The notes: a model not told the origin generated them from the sequence alone. DNA of 64,000 bases from Anaerobacillus isosaccharinicus (GCF_001866075.3 NZ_CP063356.1:558001-622000), one strand, 5' to 3'. Positions 52,558-61,860 are shown, counted from the first letter of the stretch. Translations and numbers: made by a program.

Positions 52558-52760
52558 GAATACCCTTCCTTTTTGTAAATTACTTTCTTTATCATACTAT
52601 CATTCATCGCAACGAACATTGTTGCATCGACCCTTGTTAGATATTGTATATTCTACAAAAACAGTGAAAATAGTTAAAACATTTTCATTCCCATTGTTTG
52701 ATTTATCACTTATAATGAAAGAATAATACTAGGACATCATTTTTTAAGGAGGCTTCAATA

Positions 52761-52850
52761 ATGACTACATTTCTAATTTTAGGTATAATGGTGGCATTTT
52801 TAGCCGCTATTTTCACAGCTGGATATAACGAAAAACCAAAACGTAACTAA
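52761..52850 (+). CDS. 29-residue single-helix membrane peptide
   Basis: A short ORF (MTTFLILGIMVAFLAAIFTA then GYNEKPKRN) with AAGGAGG 9 bases before the ATG and a terminator 10 bases after the stop. One membrane helix with a basic tail on the inside. The strong ribosome site, own terminator and TATAAT at 52711 upstream support a real gene. Function unknown. Confidence 0.65.
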   Translation: MTTFLILGIMVAFLAAIFTAGYNEKPKRN

Positions 52851-52860
52851 TTATTACATA

Positions 52861-52888
52861 CAAAGGAGCTGATTATTCAGCTCCTTTG
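52861..52888. terminator. Terminator after the small membrane peptide gene
   Basis: CAAAGGAGCTG (52861-52871) and CAGCTCCTTTG (52878-52888) are perfect reverse complements with a 6-base loop. The T content after it is moderate. Confidence 0.8.
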
Positions 52889-52958
52889 TTATGTTCTAAC
52901 GAGAAAAAACTAAGGCTTAACCGTATGGTGTTGTGCTTTAGTTTTTTTCTATTCTGGT

Positions 52959-53432
52959 TTAAGTTAATGAAGGAAAATTCTGTTGTCGGAGCGCTTCGTA
53001 TACGAGAATAGCTGCTGTATTGGAAAGATTAAGAGACCTAATCTTATCTGTTTGCGGTATGCGCAAGCATCGATCGAGATTTTTCTCTAATAAATCGTTC
53101 GGCAATCCCGTTGTTTCGCACCCAAATACAAAAAAATGATCTTCTTCCAAATTGCTATAATCGAAATCAGTATAGTTTTTCGTTCCTACCGTTTCAATAT
53201 AGTAGAAATTGCCCTTTGGATACTTCTCGAACAATTCATTCACCGAATCGTAGTAGTTAATTTTCACATTTGGCCAGTAATCACAACCTGCTCTTTTTAA
53301 CATCTTATCGTCAGTAGAAAATCCTAATGGACGAATTAAATGTAGCGAAGCATTCGTTCCAGCGCACGTCCGTGCAATATTCCCTGTATTTGCAGGGATC
53401 TCAGGCTGGTATAAAACAATATGTAACCCCAT
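52959..53432 (-). CDS. trmL: tRNA (cytidine(34)-2'-O)-methyltransferase TrmL
   Basis: A 157-residue SPOUT methyltransferase that methylates the wobble ribose of tRNA-Leu isoacceptors using S-adenosylmethionine. Visible are PEIPANTGNIARTCAGT (residues 9-25), FVFGCETTGLPNDLL and the knot IPQTDKIRSLNLSNTAAILV. Normal length for the family (CspR in Bacillus). GAGGTG precedes the ATG. Confidence 0.95.
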   Translation of the reverse strand: MGLHIVLYQPEIPANTGNIARTCAGTNASLHLIRPLGFSTDDKMLKRAGCDYWPNVKINYYDSVNELFEKYPKGNFYYIETVGTKNYTDFDYSNLEEDHFFVFGCETTGLPNDLLEKNLDRCLRIPQTDKIRSLNLSNTAAILVYEALRQQNFPSLT

Positions 53433-53584
53433 TTTTTCACCTCTATTTTTCTGCGTCTCTTCGACTAAGCTATATTATAGCATTTCCCTATAGCGTACGA
53501 AAGACACGAGAATTTCAATCCTCTGAACGCTATTAATTTTTATCTTGAAGCCACATATTAAATTGAAAAAATGGGGTAATTTAA

Positions 53585-54472
53585 TTAACCATCGATATGA
53601 AAGAATTTATACTTAATTTTTGGCGTCCAAGCAGTCGAGTCTTCGTATTCCCAATATCTCATACGGCTATTGGTTGTTTGCGCGTTAACTAGTGGCATAT
53701 TATGGCCATCTTTCGCTACAACGATGGTTGTGTGCTGCCAGCGTCCGTCACCATTAAAATCATAACAAATCACGTCACCCTTCGTTAAATCCTCTGGCTT
53801 TGAAACTTCTTTTGCCCTTAATCCTGTTGTTGCGCCACTTAAATACCACCGTAAGGAATGAGCAACTGCCCAGCTTAGGCTCCAGTTTTTGTTTTGATAC
53901 CACCAGCCTTTATTTCGGTTAGGGTGGCCCTTCATTGGTGCGCCGCCTGCCCGTAAGCACTGCGAAACAAAGTTGGTACAATTATTTTCAAATTTTTTAT
54001 AGTCTGGATTATAATCATTCCACCAGCGCTCAGCGTAACGAACCGCTTCTACTCTTGAATATTGAAACCTACTATCGTCTTCTTCTGATACATCTCGATC
54101 TAATGAGCTAGCTTCATCCGTGTAAATTTGTTTTTCGTTTTTAGAACAATAATCATCAAGCAGCTCTGCTCCTGAAAAAACAGCTCTTCTCTCTTCAATT
54201 TTTTCTTCCATATGAAATTTATGATGTTGTTTTATAAGATGCTGAAAATGAACGGCATAATCTACTTGGCGAAGTCCATCAACTTCATGCACACGTAAAA
54301 CGGTTCCATCAACAATCGATTTTACAATTTTCCCATTTCGTTCGTTCAGTTTTTGAATTTTTCTTTGTTGACATAGCTGTTCATCATCACGTAAAAAACA
54401 GTTTCGAGATGATGATATAAAAGAATCGTTAACATTTTTCACATGTTCTTTTAACGTTTTAACCCAGCTCAC
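53585..54472 (-). CDS. Amidase-domain protein (Amidase_6/putative cell-wall hydrolase)
   Basis: A 295-residue protein. The C-terminal half carries the Amidase_6 cysteine-hydrolase domain: RYAERWWNDYNPDYKKF, the catalytic cysteine in ENNCTNFVSQCLRAGG (near 166-181), KGWWYQNKNWS, and the histidine in GRWQHTTIVVAKDG. The N-terminal half is helical and charged. No clear signal peptide, so it may act inside the cell or mother cell. Family members occur in several copies in Bacillus and are poorly understood. Confidence 0.8.
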   Translation of the reverse strand: MSWVKTLKEHVKNVNDSFISSSRNCFLRDDEQLCQQRKIQKLNERNGKIVKSIVDGTVLRVHEVDGLRQVDYAVHFQHLIKQHHKFHMEEKIEERRAVFSGAELLDDYCSKNEKQIYTDEASSLDRDVSEEDDSRFQYSRVEAVRYAERWWNDYNPDYKKFENNCTNFVSQCLRAGGAPMKGHPNRNKGWWYQNKNWSLSWAVAHSLRWYLSGATTGLRAKEVSKPEDLTKGDVICYDFNGDGRWQHTTIVVAKDGHNMPLVNAQTTNSRMRYWEYEDSTAWTPKIKYKFFHIDG

Positions 54473-54576
54473 TTTTCAACACTCCTTCTACATTTTTAGT
54501 TGCCTATAAAATGTATGAAAGTGAGTGTGGTTAAATGATTTTTCTCTCATTTTTACACTTTCCAGACAAAAAGAAA

Positions 54577-54597
54577 AACTACGCAAATTGCGTAGTT
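54577..54597 (-). terminator. Terminator of ogt
   Basis: AACTACGCAA (54577-54586) and TTGCGTAGTT (54588-54597) form a 10-bp stem. On the minus strand a T-rich tail follows. It starts at the ogt stop codon. Confidence 0.85.
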
Positions 54598-55126
54598 ATG
54601 ATATTTTTTTAATTACACCTTCAATTTCTAATAGAATTTCTTTTTTATCTACTCCGCCACCATAGCCTACGAGAGCACCGTTACTACCGATGACGCGGTG
54701 ACACGGAATGATAATTGGAATTGGATTTTTGTTATTGGCTCCACCAATGGCTCGAACTGCTTTGGGTGCCCCTATTTCTTTTGCAATTTGCTTATAGCTT
54801 TTTGTTTCGCCATAGTTGATCTTCTTCAAAGTTTCCCATACTAAACATTGAAACTTAGTTCCAATTAAATCGATGGGCAAATCAAACTCTGCTCGTTCAC
54901 CACTAAAATATTGATTTAATTGGGTAATGACCGGTTGAACCCTCTCATTACAGTAAATTAGGTCACCTTTAATAAAATTCTTTTTCAACCAAACTTTAAT
55001 AGTAGCTAGTGTGTTGTCTAACGTTCCAAATTCAATTAAACAAACTCCTAAATCACTACAAACTACGGTTAACGGACCAAGTGGGCTATCCATCTCATCA
55101 TAGAAAATGGCAGATCTTTTTTCCAT
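54596..55126 (-). CDS. ogt: Methylated-DNA-protein cysteine methyltransferase
   Basis: A 176-residue suicide DNA-repair protein that removes alkyl groups from O6-alkylguanine. The active site is IPCHRVIGSNGALVGYGGG (near 142-160) with the acceptor cysteine in PCHR, preceded by a KAVRAIGGANNKNP helix-turn-helix region. The ATG at 55126 follows GAGGGGATTGT; an ATG at 55144 lacks a site. Single-domain, without the Ada N-terminal part. Confidence 0.93.
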   Translation of the reverse strand: MEKRSAIFYDEMDSPLGPLTVVCSDLGVCLIEFGTLDNTLATIKVWLKKNFIKGDLIYCNERVQPVITQLNQYFSGERAEFDLPIDLIGTKFQCLVWETLKKINYGETKSYKQIAKEIGAPKAVRAIGGANNKNPIPIIIPCHRVIGSNGALVGYGGGVDKKEILLEIEGVIKKIS

Positions 55127-55189
55127 ACAATCCCCTCTTTTCAATCCTCTTATCTTAATAGTACTTGACTCAATTGTTGTTGACCACGG

Positions 55190-56332
55190 TTAAATAATCT
55201 GATTTTTGAGCATATTTAGCCCTTTATCAATCTCAGCTATCACATTTGCGTCTTTTTCTCTTTCTTTCGCCGCTTTTAGTATGGATTCGGATTGATTTGT
55301 TGCTAATTTTCCAATCGTCCATGCTGCCGTTCCTCTTATTACAGGTCTAGGATCTTCTTTTAATAGTTTTTCTAAATCGTTTAAAGCTGTAGTATCTTTA
55401 TAATGGGCAATTCCGATAATCGCATTTCTTTGTAAAGGCTTTTTCCCTCGCCATGCGCCCGATAGAGACCCGAATTTTTCTTTGAACTCTCGATTACTAA
55501 TAAACAACAGTTCTCTTAATAAAGGTTTTACAACCTCAGGATCTGGCTCCATCTCTTCATGAAGATGAAAGTCTTTCCCTTTATTTTCAGGACAAACTTG
55601 TTGGCATGTATCACAGCCGTAAATACGATTGCCTAACTTTTCTCTAAATTCATCGGCTAAAAAAGTTTTTGTTTGTGTTAAAAAGGCGATACACTTATTC
55701 GAATCAAGCTGCCCACCTTGAACGATTGCTCCTGTTGGACAGGCATCAATACACTTTGTACAAGTTCCACATTGTTCGGTTATTGGCTTATCTGGTGGAA
55801 GAGGTATTGTCGTAATCATTTGACCTAAATAGACATAAGTTCCAAACTCTTCAGTAATAATTGAGCAATTTTTACCGCTCCAGCCAATCCCTGCTCTTTC
55901 GGCAACTGCTCGATCACTTAGTTCTCCTGTATCGACCATTGATACAAGCTTCGCACTTGGATCTTTCTCTAATATAAATGCTTCTAATTTCGCTAGCTTA
56001 TTTCTTAGAATTGTATGATAGTCCTCTCCCCACGATGCACGACAAAACAAACCTCTACGCTCTAGTTTTTTACTTAATGGCGCATTCTTCATTTTTGAAG
56101 GATAAGCAAGGGCAATCGCAATAATTGACTTTGCTTTAGGGAGTAATAATTCTGGACTAACCCGTTTTTCTATATCGGCTTCCTCAAAGCCAGACTGGTA
56201 CCCTAACTTTTGCTGGGTGATTAGCCTTTCCTTTAGTTCTAAGAAGGGGTCAGTTGCAGCAAAACCAATTTTATCTATTCCGATACTGATACTATATGCA
56301 ATTATTTCTGCTTTTAATTGGGCATATGTCAC
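55190..56332 (-). CDS. queG: Epoxyqueuosine reductase QueG
   Basis: A 380-residue cobalamin-dependent iron-sulfur enzyme that completes queuosine synthesis in tRNA. Two 4Fe-4S cysteine clusters are visible: CGTCTKCIDACPTGAI (near 188-203) and CDTCQQVCPENK. The C-terminal part has HEAT-like repeats (PVIRGTAAWTIGKLA). GTG start after AAGGAGGG. Normal length. Confidence 0.95.
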   Translation of the reverse strand: MTYAQLKAEIIAYSISIGIDKIGFAATDPFLELKERLITQQKLGYQSGFEEADIEKRVSPELLLPKAKSIIAIALAYPSKMKNAPLSKKLERRGLFCRASWGEDYHTILRNKLAKLEAFILEKDPSAKLVSMVDTGELSDRAVAERAGIGWSGKNCSIITEEFGTYVYLGQMITTIPLPPDKPITEQCGTCTKCIDACPTGAIVQGGQLDSNKCIAFLTQTKTFLADEFREKLGNRIYGCDTCQQVCPENKGKDFHLHEEMEPDPEVVKPLLRELLFISNREFKEKFGSLSGAWRGKKPLQRNAIIGIAHYKDTTALNDLEKLLKEDPRPVIRGTAAWTIGKLATNQSESILKAAKEREKDANVIAEIDKGLNMLKNQII

Positions 56333-56427
56333 TGATAACCCTCCTTTTATTTTTTTCGACAGAAAATTTATGGTAATATAAGGGTGTTAGCCTAATAGCT
56401 GCGCAATTTTCATCATCATGAGCGGTC

Positions 56428-56609
56428 TAACGGACATACGTTCCGTTATTATCGTAAATATAGCGACTTTTGAATAGTTTACGGACACCAGTTCCGTTAT
56501 TTTACTAAAAGCGGCTATTTTATCGCATGATTTTAGCAAATAACGGAACACAGGTCCGTTACCATCCAAAACACTATCTTTTTTCAAAAATAACGGATCT
56601 GGTGTCCTA
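56428..56609. repeat. REP-like palindromic repeats
   Basis: Four copies of a palindromic unit of about 24 bases built on TAACGGA and TCCGTTA: 56428-56450, 56478-56504, 56538-56562 and a degraded one at 56586-56609. Centres vary (CATACGT, CACCAGT, ACACAGG). They lie in the otherwise gene-free interval between queG and the B3/4 protein gene. A degenerate piece appears near 60400. Confidence 0.75.
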
Positions 56610-56766
56610 TAAGCAGACGTTGTCTATACACGAAGGTTCTTTTCCTTCCACTATTGTACGATTGCCATCCTTGTTTTCATTGGTTCCTCTACGACGGGTG
56701 GTGGACACACCGTCCTACCTAGAAATATCAGTTCAGTACACAAAAATAACTTACGAGGTGAAATAT

Positions 56767-57420
56767 ATGTTAATCACAATTAACGATGAATTAAAATCTA
56801 TCGTGCCAGGTTTTACAGTTGGCGTAATTTCTTATTCTAATATAAATGTACAGCAATCTGCAACCGAAATAAAGTTAGACCTGAAGGAAATATCTTCAAG
56901 ACAGCAAAAACATAGTAACGTGACTGAGGTTAATGGCATCAAAGCGGGGCGCAGTTTGTTCAAAGCGCTAGGAATAGATCCTTCTAGATATCGGCCTTCA
57001 TCTGAGGCTCTTCTCCGTAGAATAATTAAAGGCGATGATCTTCCTAGCATCCATTCAGCCGCTGATGTTAATAATCTTTTTTCCATAAAGTACGCGCTGC
57101 CCATTGGGATTTACGACGAAGATAAGCTCGATTCCCCTATTGAAATACGGATTGGTAATAACCTAGATCAATATGAAGCTATAAACAATCGTGAAACAAA
57201 TATGAGTGGTAAATTGTTATCCGCTGATACAATTGGCCCCTTTGGTAGTCCGATTGTCGACTCGAAACGGACAATGGTAACAATCGATACCAAAAATGCG
57301 CTCCAGCTCATCTACTTTCATCTCGAACTAAAGGAAGAAGAAAAGGATGCAATTATGAAAGATTTGAGCGAATATTTCACGTTTCACCATGGGGGGAAGG
57401 CATCATCGCTAATTATCTAA
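56767..57420 (+). CDS. B3/B4 (tRNA-synthetase-like) domain protein
   Basis: 217 residues from the ATG at 56767, which follows ACGAGGTGAA; the open frame extends to 56527 through the palindromic repeats and that part is not coding. The sequence matches the B3/B4 editing-like domain found in phenylalanyl-tRNA synthetase beta chains and in free-standing form: FKALGIDPSRYRPSSEALLR (near 77-96), IHSAADVNNLFSIKYALPIG, and ADTIGPFGSPIVDSKRT. Free-standing members may edit mischarged tRNA; the role is unproven. Confidence 0.85.
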   Translation: MLITINDELKSIVPGFTVGVISYSNINVQQSATEIKLDLKEISSRQQKHSNVTEVNGIKAGRSLFKALGIDPSRYRPSSEALLRRIIKGDDLPSIHSAADVNNLFSIKYALPIGIYDEDKLDSPIEIRIGNNLDQYEAINNRETNMSGKLLSADTIGPFGSPIVDSKRTMVTIDTKNALQLIYFHLELKEEEKDAIMKDLSEYFTFHHGGKASSLII

Positions 57421-57564
57421 AAAAATACAAACCATTCATCAATGTGACTTCTCGCTCAACCAGAAATGTAAAGTGTCATCAGACTTCTTAGCACGCTGTT
57501 TTTCAGTCCTTATCTAGAATAGAAGCCTTGTCCAAAAGACTTCATAACAATTTATTTACATATA

Positions 57565-57604
57565 AAAAAGTAGTGCCTCCTTCTAGCTAGGATCACTACT
57601 TTTT
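57565..57604. terminator. Bidirectional terminator
   Basis: AAAAAGTAGTG (57565-57575) and CACTACTTTTT (57594-57604) are perfect reverse complements with an 18-base loop. It separates convergent genes and serves both strands. Confidence 0.85.
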
Positions 57605-58198
57605 CTAACTATTAACGTATGTTTCACGTCCAAAGTTCAAGACGTACTTTTGATGAAATGTATGCAGCAATGCTTGTGCATCAACTCTATTTTCAACATG
57701 ATGGTTTTCCAAAAATTCAACGGATCGATTGATGAACCAAGAAATAATATACCCATCATTAATTTTCATGCAGTAACTAATCACCAAATCTAGAATTTCT
57801 TCATCTAATGAAGATTTATAATAAATCCGATTTATAATTTCTTTTTCTTTAACCGTTAGTTCACGAATTTCTCCAAAATTATCTCTTTTTTGGAGCTGTA
57901 GAAATTTTTCATACTCTTTTTTTGCATATTCCTCTGCCTTTATTAACGAAGTGATGTTTTGTTCACTCCATTCGTTAGCGACTTTAATCGTAAAGCCACG
58001 TGAAAATTTATGATTATTTAGTTTTAAAACTTGTTCTACGAGCATATTGAGAATGCCCGGAGAAAATTTATAGGTGTCTAGAAGATAGTCAAGAAGTAGG
58101 ATTTCGTTTAATGTTGCTTCGCGACCCATTTTACTTTTAAGAAATTCAATTGGTGCCACACTTTTATAGCCGTTTAAACGCTGACCCAATCTTACCAC
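57605..58198 (-). CDS. DnaD/DnaB-domain protein
   Basis: A 197-residue protein. Residues 10-97 (PIEFLKSKMGREATLNEILL, then LDYLLDTYKFSPGILNMLVE, KFSRGFTIKVANEW) match the DnaD-like fold found in the Bacillus helicase-loading proteins DnaB and DnaD, but it lacks the N-terminal winged helix of DnaD. The remainder is helical and charged. It lies 18 bases downstream of a response regulator gene, possibly in one transcript. Its own role is unknown. Confidence 0.7.
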   Translation of the reverse strand: MVRLGQRLNGYKSVAPIEFLKSKMGREATLNEILLLDYLLDTYKFSPGILNMLVEQVLKLNNHKFSRGFTIKVANEWSEQNITSLIKAEEYAKKEYEKFLQLQKRDNFGEIRELTVKEKEIINRIYYKSSLDEEILDLVISYCMKINDGYIISWFINRSVEFLENHHVENRVDAQALLHTFHQKYVLNFGRETYVNS

Positions 58199-58216
58199 TC
58201 CCTTCTACCAAAAGGT

Positions 58217-58936
58217 TTATTTATACCTACTATATTGATTTCGATATTGACTAGGTGTCATATTCTCAACCTTTTTAAATACTTTTGTAAAATAGCTTGG
58301 TTCAGGATATCCAATATCAAAGGCGATATTTACAATCGGGATATCATCATCTTTTAAAAGTTCTTTTGCTTTATCCATTTTCCGTTCAGTCACATACTTT
58401 ACAAAATTTACACCTAACTCTTTTTTAAAAACTTTACTTAAATAATAAGAGCTAAAATTCATGCGCTCGGCAACATAAGTTAATGTCAAATCTTGATTTA
58501 AATGACTATCAATAAACTCTAAAATCTCCTCAATCTTCAAATTCATTTTCCTTTTTGGCGTTTCAGGAATTTGAGCTAATACCTTACCAATAACATCAAT
58601 GAGAATTTGTGGCCTTAATGGCTTGATTAAGAACTCTACAATACCTATTGCCTGGTAGGCCTCTTTAATGGAGCGATCTTCGGACATTGTATAGACAATC
58701 AGCTTTTGGTAAGGCTTTTTTTCCTTTATTCTTTTGGCACAAGTTAGTCCATCTAAACCGACTAACCGGTTATCTAGTATGACTAAATCAATGCCATTAT
58801 TTTCGACGAAATCAATTACTTCTTGTCCTTGTTCTGTTTCGAGTACTATTACTTGATTTCGGTATTTCTCTTGTAAGAGCATCTTGATACTTTTTCTTTG
58901 AATTGGTTCTAAGTCCGCAATGATGATTTTTAACAT
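58217..58936 (-). CDS. Response regulator with AraC-type DNA-binding domain
   Basis: A 239-residue YesN-like regulator. The receiver domain has the phospho-acceptor Asp in LVILDNRLVG (near 51-60) and the conserved Lys in FLIKPLRP (near 104). The C-terminal AraC/XylS domain shows LTLTYVAERMNFSSYYLSKVF and IVNIAFDIGYPEPSYFTKVF. It is paired with the PocR-domain sensor upstream (35-base gap). It may control the iron alcohol dehydrogenase gene that is divergent from the pair. Confidence 0.9.
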   Translation of the reverse strand: MLKIIIADLEPIQRKSIKMLLQEKYRNQVIVLETEQGQEVIDFVENNGIDLVILDNRLVGLDGLTCAKRIKEKKPYQKLIVYTMSEDRSIKEAYQAIGIVEFLIKPLRPQILIDVIGKVLAQIPETPKRKMNLKIEEILEFIDSHLNQDLTLTYVAERMNFSSYYLSKVFKKELGVNFVKYVTERKMDKAKELLKDDDIPIVNIAFDIGYPEPSYFTKVFKKVENMTPSQYRNQYSRYK

Positions 58937-58971
58937 TGGAAACTCTCCCTTATTTTACATAATGCTAGCGT

Positions 58972-60192
58972 TTAAGTCCATTTAAAAAGTGGCAAAGCGA
59001 TTGTTACAGCTGTCCCGCTGCCCTCTTTACTTCGTATATACAACCTCGCTTTATTTGAATATCGTTCTATTAATCTTTGCTTTAAAACCTTTAAATTCAG
59101 CTTTAAATTATGTTCGTCATTAGGAGATTGCAAGATACCTTCGATAACATGTTCACTCATCCCAATCCCATTATCCTCAACTGTTATTTCAAAGAAATCA
59201 TCTTTTATCTGGATATGGACCTTTACAAAACCATCTCCTGGCTTTGTTTCAATGCCATGGACAATAGCATTTTCAACGATAGGTTGAATCATCATTGATG
59301 GGATCATTAATTCCTTCGTATTTTCTGCTACGAGAATTTCATAGCTGAATTTTTCTCCTAAGCGAATTTTTTGTAAGGCGAGATAGTTGTTAATATAATT
59401 TAATTCCTTTTCTATCGTAACCTCTTTACCAATATTCGAGATTAAAAACTTAACAACGTCAATGAAAACAAAGGTAGCTTCTTCAGTTTGCGGTGCTTTT
59501 TCTATAAATGATAAATTCCCAACGATATTAAGAGTTTGAATTAAAAACTGACGATTAATTTGTGATTGAAGTGTTTTTAGCTCTGCAGCCTTTAAAGCTG
59601 TTTCTAAATTAGCCTCTGAATTTCTAGATTGGATTAATTGAAGTGATTGTTCATGCAACTCTTTTTGAATGACATTAACAAATCCCTTTTGGGCTATTTT
59701 ATTTGCAATATTGAACATTAGATGCGCTGCCGCCTCAATTTTCTTAAATGGGACAATTGGAATTTGGGTATAAGCCTCAATTAGTTCAACATCTTCTTCA
59801 ATATCAATTGTCTCATCAATAATCGTTGTTACCTCTGGATGACTATCAGCACAAACAACTTGACCTCCCATTATCGAACCTAAGTACTGTCCATTAACAA
59901 TAATAGGCGCTGCAAAATCGATAAAACCTGAATGGCACATATATATATATGGTTCGCCTGTACGCGATGCTTCTAATCCAGCTCTAGAATCACATTTTTC
60001 GCAAAGATCTTTTGATTCGTTTCGGTAACGAATAATTGAACAGTATTTTGAACAGCCACTATGTTTTGTAAACGGTTTTCCACGGTAGTCCACGGTAATC
60101 GCTGCAAACCCTGTAACTTCAGAAAAATCATCTTGAATTTTTTGTAATACTTCCACTTCGACGACATTGTTAAGCTGTAATATTTTTCTCAT
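58972..60192 (-). CDS. PocR-domain sensor kinase lacking the usual phospho-acceptor His
   Basis: A 406-residue cytoplasmic sensor. The N-terminal PocR ligand domain contains KHSGCSKYCSIIR, CEKCDSRAG and IYMCHSGFIDFAAPI, so it may bind a small diol or alcohol-like ligand or metal. A LytS/YesM-type kinase follows, but the box that normally reads QINPHFLFNTLN is QINRQFLIQTLN (near 206-217), so the histidine is glutamine. The ATPase domain is intact (IQPIVENAIVHG, VEDNGIGMSE, GSGTAVTIALP). It may signal by binding or phosphatase activity instead of phosphorylation. Confidence 0.85.
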   Translation of the reverse strand: MRKILQLNNVVEVEVLQKIQDDFSEVTGFAAITVDYRGKPFTKHSGCSKYCSIIRYRNESKDLCEKCDSRAGLEASRTGEPYIYMCHSGFIDFAAPIIVNGQYLGSIMGGQVVCADSHPEVTTIIDETIDIEEDVELIEAYTQIPIVPFKKIEAAAHLMFNIANKIAQKGFVNVIQKELHEQSLQLIQSRNSEANLETALKAAELKTLQSQINRQFLIQTLNIVGNLSFIEKAPQTEEATFVFIDVVKFLISNIGKEVTIEKELNYINNYLALQKIRLGEKFSYEILVAENTKELMIPSMMIQPIVENAIVHGIETKPGDGFVKVHIQIKDDFFEITVEDNGIGMSEHVIEGILQSPNDEHNLKLNLKVLKQRLIERYSNKARLYIRSKEGSGTAVTIALPLFKWT

Positions 60193-60506
60193 ATTCTTCA
60201 GCCTCTCAGTTTTTGGGACTTATTCTAATTAACATTACATTGTTTACAATACTAAGTAAACATAGATTCAGCCTTAAATTACGACGATTTTATGAGAAAT
60301 TCGATTTAAAAAAGATGGAAAGCTCATACATTCTAGTCTAGTTATTTTGCCCTACTATACTTTCTTAATATAGTGTTACCTCTTTCACAACCGATTTCCC
60401 GGACATGTTTCCATTATTTTGGTGGATTCAGCCGATTTTTTGGCGTTTTACTAATAGCTACTAAGCTTCTTTACTGAAAACTCACAAAATTAAGATATTA
60501 AATTTT
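60193..60506. other. Divergent control region
   Basis: About 310 bases between the sensor gene and the alcohol dehydrogenase gene, with no ORF. It should hold the binding sites for the sigma-54 activator and the promoter of the sensor-regulator pair. A degenerate palindromic-repeat fragment lies near 60395-60420. Confidence 0.45.
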
Positions 60507-60523
60507 TTGGCATGCTATTTGCA
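60507..60523 (+). promoter_or_regulatory. Sigma-54 (-24/-12) promoter
   Basis: TTGGCATGCTATTTGCA has the invariant GG (60509-60510) and GC (60521-60522) exactly 10 bases apart and matches the TGGCA-N6-TTGCA consensus apart from the usual C after TGGCA, which is T. It lies 57 bases upstream of the dehydrogenase start. A sigma-54 activator gene is located directly downstream of that gene. Confidence 0.85.
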
Positions 60524-60579
60524 TTATAAAAAGTGTAGCTGAACTTTTCGGCTAAAAATTATTCTAGGGGGAGTAATCA

Positions 60580-61776
60580 ATGGCAACTGAACAAACTTTT
60601 GGATTTTACATGCCTACAGTAAACTTAATGGGGGTTGGAGCTGTTAAAGAAGCAGGTCCAAGAATTAAATCTTTAGGATCAAGTAAAACGTTATTAGTAA
60701 CTGACGAAGGTTTATTTAAAATGGGAGTTGCAGATGAAGTAGCAGCTTACATACGTGAAGCAGGTGTTGATGTCGTTATTTTTCCTGGTGCTGAACCGAA
60801 CCCAACAGATCTAAACGTTGAAGCAGGTTTAACTGTTTATAAAGAAAACAACTGTGATTCTATCGTTTCTCTTGGTGGCGGAAGCTCTCATGACTGTGCT
60901 AAAGGAATTGGAATTGTTGCAACAAACGGTGGGACAATTCACAATTATGAAGGAATTGATCAATCTAAATTAGGAATGCCTCCTTTTGTGGCAATCAATA
61001 CAACGTCAGGAACTGCTAGTGAAATGACACGTTTCTGTATCATTACTGACACATCGAGAAAAGTAAAAATGGCGATTGTCGATAAAAATGCAACGCCAAC
61101 AGTATCAATTAATGACCCAATTTTAACAGTTAAGAAACCTGCTGGTTTAACTGCAGCAACTGGTATGGATGCTTTAACTCATGCCATTGAAGCCTATGTT
61201 TCAACAGCCGCTACACCAGTAACAGATGCTTGTGCTCTTCAAGCAATCCGATTAGTTAGCAAAAGTTTAAGAGGAGCAGTTGCAAACGGTGATGATGTCG
61301 ATGCTCGTAACGATATGACTTATGCTCAATTCTTAGCTGGTATGGCATTTAACAATGCTTCACTAGGTTATGTTCACGCAATCGCTCACCAATTAGGTGG
61401 CATTTACAACTTACCACACGGAGTTTGTAATGCAGTTCTCTTACCGCACGTAGAGCGTTTCAATTTAGTAGCTAAGCAAGAGCGTTTCGTTGATATTGCT
61501 GTTGCTTTAGGTGAAAATGTAAGCGGTTTATCGACTCGTGAAGCAGCTGAAAAAGCTCTTACTGCAATCGAGCAACTATCTCAAGACTTAGGAATTCCAG
61601 GCAACTTACAAGCACTTGGCGTAAAAGAAGAAGACTTCGAATTATTAGCGACTAATGCTATGAAAGATGCTTGTTCATTTACAAACCCACGTAAAGCAAA
61701 CTTACAAGATATTATCAATATTCTTGCAGCTGCTTACGAAGTTAAGGAACCACAAAAAGCGCCTGTAACGATTTAA
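60580..61776 (+). CDS. Iron-containing alcohol dehydrogenase
   Basis: A 398-residue group III alcohol dehydrogenase. The NAD site is SIVSLGGGSSHDCAKGIG (near 93-110), TTSGTASEMT follows, and the metal ligands are in GMDALTHAIEAY (Asp, His), HAIAHQLGG (His) and NLPHGVCNAV (His). It is close to 1,3-propanediol dehydrogenases and AdhB-type ethanol dehydrogenases; the substrate is open. CTAGGGGGAG precedes the ATG. Preceded by a sigma-54 promoter and followed by its own terminator, so it is a single-gene unit. Confidence 0.93.
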   Translation: MATEQTFGFYMPTVNLMGVGAVKEAGPRIKSLGSSKTLLVTDEGLFKMGVADEVAAYIREAGVDVVIFPGAEPNPTDLNVEAGLTVYKENNCDSIVSLGGGSSHDCAKGIGIVATNGGTIHNYEGIDQSKLGMPPFVAINTTSGTASEMTRFCIITDTSRKVKMAIVDKNATPTVSINDPILTVKKPAGLTAATGMDALTHAIEAYVSTAATPVTDACALQAIRLVSKSLRGAVANGDDVDARNDMTYAQFLAGMAFNNASLGYVHAIAHQLGGIYNLPHGVCNAVLLPHVERFNLVAKQERFVDIAVALGENVSGLSTREAAEKALTAIEQLSQDLGIPGNLQALGVKEEDFELLATNAMKDACSFTNPRKANLQDIINILAAAYEVKEPQKAPVTI

Positions 61777-61827
61777 ATTAATATTTTTTTCCAACATCCA
61801 ACGACTAGTTTTTTAAAATCTACGCTT

Positions 61828-61860
61828 AAAAAGGCTGATACCGTATGTATCAGCCTCCTT
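61828..61860. terminator. Bidirectional terminator
   Basis: AAAAAGGCTGATAC (61828-61841) pairs with GTATCAGCCT (61847-61856) followed by CCTTTTT. It lies between convergent genes; the stop codon of the NtrC-type regulator (61850-61852) is inside its right arm. Confidence 0.85.
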
